64,000 nucleotides of DNA from Archilochus colubris (taxonomy: Eukaryota; Chordata; Aves; Apodiformes; Trochilidae). The position numbers and the translations under genes are program-made. Under the pieces are notes generated by a model. That model had not been told where the DNA came from. It ran no database searches and was given only the letters and a program-made list of their open reading frames with translations. The stretch's first letter is position 1. Each line of letters starts with the position of its first letter. Below, piece by piece: positions 1-11,303 of this stretch. The stretch spans positions 118,280,467-118,344,466 of the forward strand of contig CM041084.1 of the NCBI GenBank assembly GCA_023079485.1, written 5' to 3'.

Positions 1-720
1 GCCTTTTGGCATGAGTAGAAGTGAAATAGCAATTGAGTATATTGACCTGAAAAGCAAAAAAAACTACAACCATGTAATATTAGCTATGTTACATACCAAG
101 TTCTTCCAGAAAGACCTTGTCATTTAGGACATAGTATTTTCATACTCCAGCCACACAAATCCCAGAGGCTCAAGCCCCATTTCCTCATTTCTACAACAAA
201 GAGTGTCATTAGCTACCAGCATCATCAGGAATGCAGTACTATGGTAACCATACTTAAAGGAACCTTTCATCTAGTTTGAGAAAAACAAAAGTATAGTTAG
301 ACTGGTATGACAAGTTAATCAACTTTTAAAGCTATTAACCATTAGCTTCAAACAAGACAGCTCAACTAGTAAGCACAGTCCTACAGATACAGAACTTGGG
401 CTGAACTCATTACTGAGTATTAAATGTTCAGTTTAATCTGCTCACTGCAATTCTTGACTTCAGTTTAGTCTGCTTATTCTAATTCTCAACTTCCTTTTGT
501 TTTCATTTGATTCATATATCAAGTAATGCATAATTTTTTAAGATTTAGCTACTAAACCAAAGTCTCAAAGGAGGTTTTCCTTGCTACACAACTCTACCAC
601 TGGAGTCTAAAGAGCACAGATTCTAAGTTTATTTTTCTAAAATGCTCCTGCTCAAAAAAGTTTGTGCTACTGGGTTGGGGCTATGACTTTGTTAAGTCTT
701 ACCTTTTTCTGCAGGTTATC

Positions 721-757
721 ACGGGAGTTGGAAGGGACCTCTGAGGATCAAACACTA
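721..757 (-). mobile_element. CR1 LINE, 3'-terminal scrap
   Basis: The stretch GGAGTTGGAAGGGACCTCT followed by gaggatca matches the reverse complement of the CR1 3' end (AGGTCCCTTCCAAC). Only about 35 bases can be recognised and the terminal octamer repeat is gone. It is old or heavily truncated. Confidence 0.5.
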
Positions 758-1310
758 TGTTTAACTGCTGATTTTAATAAAGCATTAAAATACTCTTTTA
801 TACTTAGATTCAGTCAAGTCTCATAAATCCTGGTAATCTTATTACTTTTAATTCCTTGCATTCCTGTATGTAATTTTGCTATGCCACAGCCAGTCTAGCA
901 GTAGTGGGAGCCAAGACCTCTGTACACAGACCCTCAGACTATGGCTCTTACTGTTACATCCCTTGCCATGTCAATCTGTGCTACTAAGACAATATTACTG
1001 CTTACATTTTTACTTTCCCTTGTCCTTACATTTCCTTTTTCATAAGCTGCATACCTAGGAACAATGTGCAGAGATGAGGATCACATCAATATAAACAAAG
1101 CCCCTTAAGCTTCTCATGTAAAACACACACGAACTCTACAGTATTTTAAAAAAATTTTGGGGGGAAAAAACCCAACATGCAGCTGCTGAAGTAAAGAATT
1201 TGTGCTTCTCCTGACTGGATGTAACATGAACTGGGGAGTTCAGAAATGTCTTGTAGCTGGAACAAACCTCCACTTTCAACTCCACTCAACTTACACCTCT
1301 GATTACCTAC

Positions 1311-1360
1311 CTGAGCTGGCTGCTGTAGGTCAGGTAGCTCCATCAGTTGGCCATCAATTT
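1311..1360 (-). other. Candidate exon-like segment (low confidence)
   Basis: On the minus strand this 50-base segment ends at a good donor, CAG|GTAGGTAATC. In one frame it is open and reads IDGQLMELPDLQQPAQ, which has coding-like composition. That frame has a stop directly upstream, so the exon would have to begin exactly at a weak acceptor (TTGTTAAG). I do not recognise the peptide. It could be chance. With the segment at 1608-1653 it can be joined in phase (G|AA), which is the only further support. Confidence 0.15.
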
Positions 1361-1607
1361 CTTAACAATATGAGTGCACTGAGGTTCTAGAGATCACAGA
1401 TTAAATATCAGAGATAATCCTATTGCAGTTATCTGTAATTTGTTCATATAAACGTTGATTATATTGGCCAGGCTGATGAAATAAAACCACTTGCTATTCC
1501 ACTGTATAAATGCAGAGCTTTGTGTGCATTTCAGCTTAAAAAACAAAACACAAAAGCAATGAATGAATAAAGGTGGTACTGCTGGCAAAGAATTCTGTTT
1601 TCTTTAC

Positions 1608-1653
1608 CTGCGATTCCTCCTGTGTTTACCAGTGGCATTGGTATCAGTAAAAT
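1608..1653 (-). other. Candidate exon-like segment (low confidence)
   Basis: This minus-strand segment of 46 bases lies between CTACAG| and CGCAG|GTAAAG. Two frames are open, reading ILLIPMPLVNTGGIA or FTDTNATGKHRRNR. The second has a basic C-terminal run. The polypyrimidine tract is poor, and neither peptide matches a protein I can name. The phase fits the segment at 1311-1360 if the first frame is used. It may be a real small exon or coincidence. Confidence 0.15.
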
Positions 1654-2251
1654 CTGTAGCCTTACAGAATGTTACCTTCTGAAAAGCTTTTGTTTAAGTA
1701 GCCAAGAGAGATTACAAACATTTTTTTCTCTGCTTACTTATCTTCACACAAATACAAAGGAAAAAGGAACCTGAAGGATAAGTTAAGTATCCTTTTCAAA
1801 AATCCCAACATTTTTTAAAATATATTTTTAAAAGGAAATTAGAAAGTTTCTCAATCATCAGTGCCACTCTTCTCATCACATTGTTTTTCATTATCTGCTT
1901 GATTCTTAGATCTCCTAACAGCTGCTCCACAAGTCACACAACAATTAGTCACTGAAGGTACTTAAAACATCCTGATTCAATCTACATACACCAAACAAAT
2001 TAACTTCCATTACCAAGTTAGACTGTAGCCTTTTATAATTTTAATAAACTTCATGGTTTTCAGCATGGATACCTAGGGAAACAACATGTTCAAAACTGCA
2101 GCATGCTTGTTGATCTGCCTAACCAACTTTGACCCAACTGGCCAGTGTGCATCAAGGCTGAAAAAGGCAAGAAAACATAAGACATATTTAAGAAGTTTAT
2201 TGGAATTGGAAGCTGACAACTCAGACATTCTCCAATTTGCCTCAAACTTCC

Positions 2252-2271
2252 TTTTTTTTTTTTTTTTTTTT
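2252..2271. repeat. Poly(T) tract, 20 bases
   Basis: An uninterrupted T20 run. No retroposon body with a matching poly(A) tail on the minus strand is recognisable beside it. Confidence 0.95.
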
Positions 2272-3226
2272 CACTGTTCTGAGAGTTTAACAGGCATAAG
2301 GTAGACAACCTGTCTTGCAGGTAAAGTTGCATCCCTGCCATCCTGCAGAGGTTTCCTATTACTCTCAATACTGCTGATTGCAGGAAAGTAATAAAAATCT
2401 GTTCAGAATTTATGTAGATTTGGAAAACACTATAATCCTCCAGTACATATCATAATCCTTAGTTCAACATTTAAGCACATAATGCACATGCACCAAAACA
2501 AATGCATCAAACTACAAATGAATTGTGCCTAAAAACTTCGGAAACTGTGATATGCAACTCCTGTAATTTTAAGCCCTGCTTTTAAAAGAATAAAATTTCT
2601 AGTAATTTCAGGACATTTGTTTGCCAAAGTTGAATTTGGCCCAGTGTGAGCCAGGCCACTGAAATGAAAATGCCAAGCATACCCAAAAATATCAAATCAT
2701 AGAATCTTTTCAACACAATCTCACTGCAACAATGAAAAAAGAAATAAAACAAAGACCTACTGAGGTCATTGGGACATTTCAAACACCACTGCTATGTACT
2801 TTCTAATTAGACTTCTTACTAACCCTTATACTTCAACTGTCCAACTCCTTTCATCATAAAGGATCTTGAAACCTTCTCAAGCAGAATTGCCTACACCTTA
2901 ATGGTTTACAATATACCTTTGATATTCAGTAGAGGAAATCCCCACGGGCTATATAACTGTTTTCATTTTGCCCCATGAAATCCAATTCACTTTCAGATGA
3001 TGTATAAGCTGTTAAAAACCAATTTTTTTCTCCTCTCTTGCATTCCTGCAAATTTTGGCAGAATACCATAGTCATCATCAGTGGTTATAAAGCTGGGCTC
3101 ACTTCACTACCAAAGAAGCAATGGAATTGCCAGAACTACTTTATCCAGTCAGCAGAAAACTCTTTTCTACCACCTCCTCTAAATTTACTTTCCAGAAGTC
3201 ACCAAGAAGGTCAGAAGATCCCTTAC

Positions 3227-3248
3227 CTCCCACCATGACACAGTGATC
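3227..3248 (-). other. Candidate 22-base micro-exon (low confidence)
   Basis: On the minus strand there is a strong acceptor, CTGTGTTTTTTTAG|, then 22 bases, then a strong donor, GGGAG|GTAAGG. Possible readings are DHCVMVG or ITVSWWE. Both splice signals are near consensus, which is why it is listed. A 22-base exon is unusually short and AT-rich introns make such pairs by chance. I do not recognise a product. Confidence 0.2.
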
Positions 3249-3911
3249 CTAAAAAAACACAGATTCAGCATGTAGCTACAGCAGCCAATATTCCACATGG
3301 TGGTAACAAAAAGTGTAATTTTCTTAAGTCTTAGAGAAAAGACTTCATGACCTGTTATGACCAGAGCATTCCTTGCCCATCCAAATAAGTTAAAACCTAG
3401 ATCAAACTATCCATCCTACTGAAGACTGAAAGCAGACAGCTTTGTAGTCCAGTCAGAAACACTGACATCAGTGCTGCAGTTCGAAATTATAAGCTTATTG
3501 TTACCTATTAAATAAAACCAGGAATGTTCCAGCATAAATTATCAAAGAATGTAAATCAGGTCACATACTCAAGACTTTGAAATATGGGAAATGGTAGCTT
3601 GACACTCATCAGTGCTGCTTTGGATATTCTAGAATGCCATGCAAATGCATTATGACTGAGTTTTTTACTCATGTAGTACCATTCTTTCATCAACTTTATC
3701 TTCTTTACTGTGAAGAAAAACAATATACAAATGTCTGAGAAAGGCAAATGAGTACAGCAACCAAATACAAGTAGATCAAGACCTACCATTGTATCTACTT
3801 TCAGATGAAGAACATTCTCACACTCACATACTCTGAATTCATCACTATGGCAAGATTTCTTCTGGCAATATATTCTTCTTCCTCAAGATGCCAAATTTTC
3901 AGTATTAAGGA

Positions 3912-3921
3912 GGGGGGGGGG
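3912..3921. repeat. Poly(G) tract, 10 bases
   Basis: A G10 run followed by A6 in otherwise AT-rich DNA. It is a simple homopolymer, probably length-variable. Confidence 0.9.
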
Positions 3922-4560
3922 AAAAAAGGGAATTTTTGAACTCTGAATTCCCTTTTGCTTTGTGTTTTTGCCCTCCTGCTTCAGAATGCACATGCACAGG
4001 GCAGATATTATTTGCTACAAGACAGTTCACACATGACAGTACCACCAGAGTAGAGTGCAAACTACATCCTCTACCTCAAAAGGAAGGTCTTAGATAGTTT
4101 CACCACACTTTGAAATAAAAACCATTGCTAATTTTGCTTAGTGGTCCTAGTTGGACCCACTTGGACTGGGAGGGAGGAAATAAACTTATTGATAACAGTT
4201 CCCATTTTAATCTCTGCGTCATTCATGATCTTCTCAACCTCTATCTTATCCTTTCTGCCATGTGACAGAGAACTATTTCTTCTCCAGACAAGAGAGGTCC
4301 TTTTTCAGACCCAAGAGAACAGCTGATGACACTGAAGGCTATATGGTGGGATTCAGACACAGCCCTTGTCCACAGTTGCAGGTTTCATCTGATCCTGCCT
4401 CAGGAAGACTCAAAGCTGCAGATGTTATCCAAACAGAGGGGATCAAAGAGACATTTCAGATACTCTGAAATTTTCTTCTTGTTGCTTCTAATTGCAGGGA
4501 GTCATCCTCCTACCCTCGTCCCCAAACTGGGGGAATGTACACTGGAATCACTGTGACACT

Positions 4561-4720
4561 AATCACAGAATGATGAAATGGCTGAGACTGGAGGGGACCT
4601 CTGGAGATGATCTAGTCCAAACCCCTGCTCAAAGCAGGGTCAGCTAGAGCAGGCTGCACAGGACAATGTCCAAATGGTTCCTCAAGGATAGAGACTCCTG
4701 AATCTCTCTGGGCAACAACC
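4561..4720 (-). mobile_element. CR1 LINE, 3' fragment
   Basis: It begins at the CR1 terminal repeat (AATCACAGAATGATG). Next come GGAGGGGACCTCTGGAGATGA and 'tctagtccaaacccctgctcaaagcagggtcag', the reverse complement of the CR1 3' untranslated region. It can be followed to 'ctgggcaac'. The element is 5'-truncated at about 160 bases, as is usual for CR1, and carries no coding sequence. No target duplication is evident. Confidence 0.93.
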
Positions 4721-7700
4721 AAAGTCTACATAATTTCTCATTTATGATGAGCCCATCCAAAATCTGCATTTGGGCATTCTTGCCCTGCTGCACTTCAGAA
4801 CATGGAAATCATCCATTTTGGGATTATTTATGCCTCAAAGCCACTGGAAAGAAACAGGCTTCCCTGAGCAAATCACAAGACACTCCTTCACGCAAAACTT
4901 CTTTCCAACTCTATTTATATTCACATAATCTATCTACAGGCTAGACTTCAGCGACTCTGTGTGGTTTGATGAAAATGTTCAAGCAAGTGCTTATAACTTC
5001 TGAAAAAAAATTGATAACTGCCATCTACCCTTCTATGCAATTCTAGAAGAGAGACAAAGACCCGCTACAGTTCATAGTATGCACACTAATGAGAGCAGCT
5101 GAACAAGACCGTGTATCAGTAGCTCACTTGTGGAATATCAAAGAAATCCATGAGATCTTCCCATATGTTCCCATATGTTCTTGTATTTCAACAAGAACTT
5201 TCTGGAAGTTTACAGAAATCCAGGCTAGAACAATGAAGAGACACAGCCTTGGCAAACAAGATGCTGGAGCCTTTCTAGACCTTTCAAAGACAACTGATTT
5301 TCCTTCAAGTTGAACTGATCGGGAAGCAAGGAGAAAGGCTGTGAAAAGCACAGCAATTAATTCTCATGTTCCATCAGCAGTTTTGTAATGAGAGAGGAAA
5401 AGAAGGAAGACTTCACAAAGTAAAGAATCTTCAGCTAGGAGATTTCTCTAAGAGATGTCAAAGTGAAAGAAGATATCTGCGAAGAGGAAAAAGCAGCCAT
5501 TTTTTATTACTAGAGAGGTTTGAGATACATGGAGAACAAGACTGCTTCTGTAGAGGAAGATTTCAGACCCAAATTCAACACCAAGGAGTACTGGTAGAAG
5601 AAAACTTTATCAAGAAGTACCAGGATGTCAAAATGAACATCACAGAAATAAGTCATACTTTGATTCACTCAAAGATGAAAGATGCAGTACTGACTGCAAT
5701 GTACGTAATCCTCCAGCCTTGACAACCTCACAAGACTGACGGAATTTTGACACAAGAGGTGTGGGAGGTGTGCCTGATTACAGAAACCCTTGTGAAATCT
5801 CTCATTTCTCCCCCTCCTTCCTTCCCCCACCTTGTGTAGCCAGCTCTGTAAAAGCAAATAATCCTGGGTCACACCTGGGAATCTTTGATCTCTTCTGCTT
5901 CAGGAAGGAGGAGTAAAAGCCAGCCCAGAGAGATGGATGAAGTGGGTCAAAGAATTCCTCCATGGCATGAAGATACGTTCAAACAACAGATCTCCTGTCT
6001 CCTGCATCTGGCTCTTGCAACCAGAACATGTGACAAAGCCAACTTCAAAGCACGAGTCTGCTACTGAGACAGAATCTCAGAGTTACACCAGCTCTCAGAA
6101 ACTTTTTTTTTCATCAAGAACCATTTTAGACAGGTACCACAGACTTCCCAAAACCTCACACACTTCTCACACAGTCTCCATTGAGAGTTTAGAAAAGAGG
6201 AGGGGTGGAATGCTGGAAAACAGGCCCTCCAAAGACTGTCTACAGCAAGAGGCATCTCAAAGATCAAATACTCTGGTTGTAACTATCCTGGCTTCTTTAG
6301 GGCTACCCCAAGGCCGTGAACAAGACTGGACCTGCTTGCTCTGCTGATAACGAGATAGAAAAATCAGATGCAATCAAGAGAGCACCCTCCAGCACACACA
6401 CAACCTCAAGGAACTCAGCAGCCCAGCACTTGCTTGACACGGCAAGACATAGAGACCTGGAAGCTCATAAGGCAGCAATGAACCAGAGAAGAGGAGTTTA
6501 CGGGTCAAATTGTATGTATGGACATTCTCAGGCCAAGTTCCTACTGATTGCCATCAAACGCAGACCTCAGTACCAAGAAAAAAAAAAATAAAGCTCAATG
6601 ATTTATGTCCTACACCACAGTAAAACCCAAAGAGTTTAACTAGAATTTCCCTGACGAAAGTACCTCCTGACTCCTTTCTGGTAAAAAGGGCACCACAGCT
6701 ATCAGTGACAGAGAGGCAGCTGATACTTCTTCACCTGCTGTATCTTTGCTGGAAGGCAAAGCACAATGCAACAGCCCTGGACAGGTGTGCACATCTGGTC
6801 ACCTGGCTGCACAGCTGCCCTGGGCAATCTGGGCACACACCGTGTGCTCCCTGTCAGCTTAATGTGAACCCTAGAAAATCATTATGAAACAAGAAACTGC
6901 CTTTAAAGACCAAAGCAAAAAGCTGCTAGATTCAAGATACCTGCTAATGTCACAGAAACAGCACTACAATTAAGCCTGACAAAGCCCCTCTTTAACTCAC
7001 TGCTCTTATTTTTAAATATTTATAGTCTTCCCACTGAAATATGTGTAAGAAATAATTAACCAAAACCTGAAAGCTTTCAGTTAATATCAACTCTCATTTC
7101 ATTCAACCACTTCTCAGCCAGAACATGAATTTTAACATACTAATAGTTTCTTGAGTTACTGCTTGCTATCATGCAGCTGTAGATTGATAATATACAAGCT
7201 GATATAACCAAAATGATAAGGTACAAAACCTGGGCTTGCTCACATTTCATAATCACTGACTCAAGGAAAAAAATTAAGCATGTTTCATGTGCAGCTCAGG
7301 AGATATCCATGTTTAACAAAGGCTATGGTGCTAAATGTTAAGTAAATGTTTTCTTAAAAAAAGACCCTGTGCTTGATCACTGTTCTGAAACATCAGGGCC
7401 CACAGAAAGTCCATAGATAGCAATGTATTTATTATTTTTAAATTATTCCATGTGAACAGTTATTCAAGCGTAAAAACTTGAATTTTAAAATTTCTAGTAC
7501 AGCAGATCAAATACAAAAAAAGCTGGGCAAATGCAGTAATAGTAGAAGATTTATATAAGAAGAAAATTATGACAATCAGTGTTGCAATTTCTACGGTACT
7601 AACAATTTTAACATGCATGAACATGCTGTAGCCCAAAGAGTTGTACTGTAGTCCTACACATAGATATTAAAAAGCAGCAGTTTCTAAATGGTGGTCCAAA

Positions 7701-9612
7701 AGGTTGACATGTGGTCCTGTTTAGAGTATTCTTCCTGTAAGTCTCTATTACAAATGCATGGTGGTTTTGAATATATTGAAGGAGAGATGTTCCATGGCTA
7801 AAAAATTCTGGAAAACCCTGGCTCAGTTTCAGTAAAAAAAAAAAGTAAAAAGTACTTTTTTAAGAAGTCAAACAATTGACCTTTCCTTTCATACCTATTC
7901 AATACCCATCAGAGGTTCTATAGAAACAGTACTTAAGTCAGAACTAGTAATTAATGGTGTTTTCAAACATATCAAATTGGTTTTGGCAAATTGGTGTCTT
8001 TGGAACTATGTACCTTTATTCATAGTCTGAAAGGCAGAAGCTGCTCATACTAATTAATTATATATCCGTTTTTCACATCTAGAAAGCAAATATAAACTCT
8101 CAGGGTTGTTCATGACCTGAACACCCTCATTAATTGGCTCTTTTTTCAACACCACTCACAAAAAGATTTGCTTAAATAACTGCTTAGGAAACACCATCCT
8201 ATTCAATATTTCAATTAGTAGTTTCAACAATGCACTGGAATTCTACAGCAGAGTTTACTAACCTTGGTAAAGAAATCAAGAACATCATTTTATTCCTTAA
8301 GTAACCCTTCAACTCAAAGTGAGAATGTAAAATAAAAGATCTGTCAGAAACTGACTGGCTTTCATTTACCTAAAGTCAAACATGACACAAGACCAAGAAC
8401 CAACTGGGAAGTTATCACTTAGCTTGAGCCCAGGCCAAACACAGGGGCAACACTGCAGAAATTGAGGAAACACCTATCTCTGTGTTCTAGTAGGTATTTT
8501 TGCACTAAATTGGTACATCAGCCTTTCAAGTTGACACAATGCTCATTTGAATGCAGCTCTATATACACTCCAGAGTCTGCAGTGGGCCACAATTTTAAAC
8601 ATGGCTGTCAAATAAATCCTTATTAAAGGGCCCACCTTCAGAAACAGGAAACCAGCAAAAACGTAACACATATACTATTTCACATTCAAAACCTATTGAT
8701 CAATGGCTAAAGCCAACTTGGTCACATGTAAGGCAAGCTTGTTGCAAAGATGCTAGCAAAGCTACAAGGAGACAAAAAGGCAGCCTTGATACTGTCTCTT
8801 GCACCTCCGGGGTGGCTTAAGGGATTCCAAATTGCTAACAACTTCACTATTATTATCATAATTAAACTTCCTATGGCCTCATAATAACTACAGCTGACTC
8901 CAGAATTGAGCTTCTAGTCATCCTGATACCTACTAAGTTGACTGGTTTTACTTTGTCCACCTGATGACAAGTCCATGCAATCTGCCAAGACACAAACATA
9001 AGATTGGCAAGAAGTGGGTGTGTACTTTCCAGACTGTATTTTGGACAGAACAGTCGGATTTAAACTGCATTGTCAAAATCTGATTTCCTTTAACTTAGTT
9101 GTATTTTAAGCTAACCCTTTTTGCTGTTCGTAACTTGACTGGCATTTATGTAGTTGCACTACATACAAAATGCTGCTGCTACAAACCACCCTGGATGGCC
9201 AACATGAGGAACTAATACACTGAAAAAGAGGCAAAACTTCTGCACATGTGCACAGTCTACCCAGGAAAAAAAAATAAATCACACACACAAAAAAGAGTAA
9301 GCTGTACTTTTTTCCTAGCATGTTTAAGAAAGTGTTTATTTAAGGTTAAATTATTATTTTCTTCCTGTAATAGCAACTTTTTGAAAGTTGGTTAAAATGT
9401 TTGCTGTTATAATCTCTACTGGTTGCTAAACACTTTCAGGGTACAAAGTCACAAGTTCTGTGGAATGCTACTCTGTGTACTCTGCCACTGCCAGCACAAC
9501 TTGCCTAGGTAACACATGACCCATACCAACACCAGCTATAACTGCAGAGTTAGACATCCCTGCTTTTAAATTTTGGTAACATCAGAACACACAGCAGGTT
9601 CCACTTCAGAAT
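4721..9612. other. Non-coding stretch with a plus-strand purine-rich core
   Basis: From about 4.74 to 6.59 kb the plus strand is A/G-rich and T-poor. This leaves many short open frames on that strand only, the longest being 118 codons (5366-5722) and 136 codons (5937-6347). Their translations match no family I recognise. The core ends at an A11 run (6578-6588). A 10-base tandem duplication (TTCCCATATG twice) sits at 5158-5177. From 6.9 to 9.6 kb I see only AT-rich unique sequence. It could be a decayed retroelement, an exon of a long non-coding RNA, or plain composition bias. Confidence 0.4.
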
Positions 9613-9890
9613 ATCATAGAATAGTAGGAGTTGGAAGGGACCTCTGGAGATCATGGAGTCCAAAACCGCTGTCAAAGCAGGGTAGGTCACATAAACACAT
9701 CCATATGAGTCTTGGAAGTCTCTGGACAAAGAGACTCCACAACCCCTTTGGACAGCCTGCTCCAGTTCTCCATCACCTTTACAGTAAAAAATTTTCCCCT
9801 CGTACTGAGTGGAACTTCCCGTGTTCCAGTTTGTGTCCATTGCCCTTCATCCCATCACAGGGCACCACTGGAAAGATTGGTCTTAACTGG
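9613..9890 (-). mobile_element. CR1 LINE, 3' fragment
   Basis: It starts with ATCATAGAATAGTAGG, the CR1 terminal repeat in reverse. GTTGGAAGGGACCTCTGGAG follows, then 'agactccacaacccctttggacagcctgctccag' and 'cattgcccttcatcccatcacagggcaccactg', all CR1 3' consensus in reverse complement. It is about 280 bases, 5'-truncated, and diverged by scattered substitutions. It is non-coding apart from the extreme C-terminal remnant of ORF2. Confidence 0.95.
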
Positions 9891-11089
9891 TAAAGCATCC
9901 TCTTCTGGGTTTCCAGTGACCATGTCAGTGCATCCCTTCTGTGCAGCCAAAAAGGTTTAAAAAGATAATCGATGAAGTTGATAAATCAGGATTTGTGCAA
10001 TGTTTAATTAAAAAAAATAAATCATACAGGAATTCACTACTCTGTGATACAGCATGTCAGCATTCCCTCTGTTTTAGTAATTATTTTTGTAAAAAAAATA
10101 AAACATTTTGATTACCCCAAATCTTCTTCCAAGTAGTACTGTCCTACATAAACATTACTCTTCCACCAATTTATGCTATTACCCATATAAAAACCTTAAA
10201 CTTATATACTGTAACATATTTACTTCTATTCCTTGTCACACAAATGCAGTAACATTCAGTTCTTGAAACAAGTGACCTTGTGAACAAGGATTCAAAACAA
10301 CAGCTGGAAACATTCAGGTTTGTCTTTTGTGTTATAAAGCTAATACAAACTTCAATTAAAAGTCAGACAACTGAGATAACTGCCTGAGCATTCCTGTAAA
10401 ACTTAAATTGTGATGACATTCAGAAAAAGCCCTAAATGGGAGAACATGCAGCGTCCTGACAAATAAACCCTCCTACTGGGCAGCACATCTCATGTCTGAC
10501 AAATTCTTCAACAGGGACAGCTGGCAGAGATTGCTAAACACCCAAAAGATCAATACCTTTGCATAAGAGCAAAACCTAGGGAACTAAGCACGGAACTGGC
10601 ATCCAGCAACTCTCCAGTTTAATTCTGCTGCAGAAACCAACACACATTTTTCTGCATTCTTAAATGAAAAACTGATGGTACTTAGTGATAACAGTTACAG
10701 TTATACAAGTGTCATAAAGTTCTCTGAAGAGATATATGCATCCCAGTAGATCATGAAAGTTTCTTGAGCAACAAAGCGTTACTGCCTCCATTTTTAGGAA
10801 CCCAGGCAGTAAAAAAATAGAATAAAAATTTTAAAAGTAACACTATCTCTTTGAAGAGGGAAAGCATTTCTCTAGTGCTTCTATTAGCTCACATCTCCAA
10901 AGGGAAATTCTTCAAAGGGAAAAGTATGCATAAATGAGTCAGGCGAAATAAATGAAAAGCCCACACAAAACCAGAGAGCGTGGCAGGGGCAGCAGAAACC
11001 TGGGCAACTGGAGCAACTGAGTCAGCTGTCAAACCTACCACTCTTACTAAAAAGACAGCAGGAGCTTGTTTTGCTTCTGTGAAACTTTA
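9891..11089. other. AT-rich unique sequence, nothing recognised
   Basis: No repeat body, gene or RNA is recognisable between the two CR1 fragments. It contains only short A and T runs. Confidence 0.6.
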
Positions 11090-11303
11090 CAGAATGGGCT
11101 GGAATGGGGTTGGAATGGACCTTGAAGATCATCTAGTTCCAACCCACCTGCATGGACAAGAACACATCCTCTTGTATCAGTGCACTCAAAGCCCCAGCCA
11201 GTCCAGCCTTGGAACATGTCCAGGGAGGGGACACCCATAACTTCTCTGGGCAACTTTTTCCAGTCTCTCAACACCCTCACAGTAAGGAATTTCTTCCTAA
11301 AAT
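11090..11303 (-). mobile_element. CR1 LINE, 3' fragment
   Basis: It begins with AGAATGGGCTGGAATGGG and GTTGGAATGGACCTTGAAG followed by 'atcatctagttccaaccc', the CR1 3' end in reverse. It runs through 'tctctgggcaactttttccag' to 'cacagtaaggaatttcttcctaa'. The 'ctttgaagatcat' type of end differs from the 'cctctggagatcat' type at 4.6 and 9.6 kb, so it comes from another CR1 subfamily. About 215 bases, 5'-truncated. Confidence 0.95.

Larger units (their letters stand above)
1..4560. other. AT-rich non-coding stretch (probably intronic)
   Basis: No long reading frame or recognisable protein is present on either strand, and all frames here are under 100 codons and unlike any family I know. The stretch holds a tiny CR1 3' scrap near 0.72 kb, a T20 tract at 2252-2271 and a G10 tract at 3912-3921. 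Three minus-strand segments with exon-like borders are listed separately. If the gene at the CpG island is on the minus strand, this is far downstream in that gene or beyond it. Confidence 0.6.

Noticed and set aside
721..757. AAAAAG|GTAAGAC donor at about 700 on the minus strand as the end of an exon
   Set aside because: The supposed exon would be mostly CR1 3' end. The acceptor is inside the repeat. No open frame is supported.
5937..6347. 136-codon plus-strand frame as a possible gene
   Set aside because: No recognisable domain, and T-poor strand composition explains the lack of stops. Kept only as part of a compositional finding.
6540..6600. A11 run as the tail of a processed pseudogene
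   Set aside because: No recognisable parent gene upstream and no flanking target duplication that I could identify.
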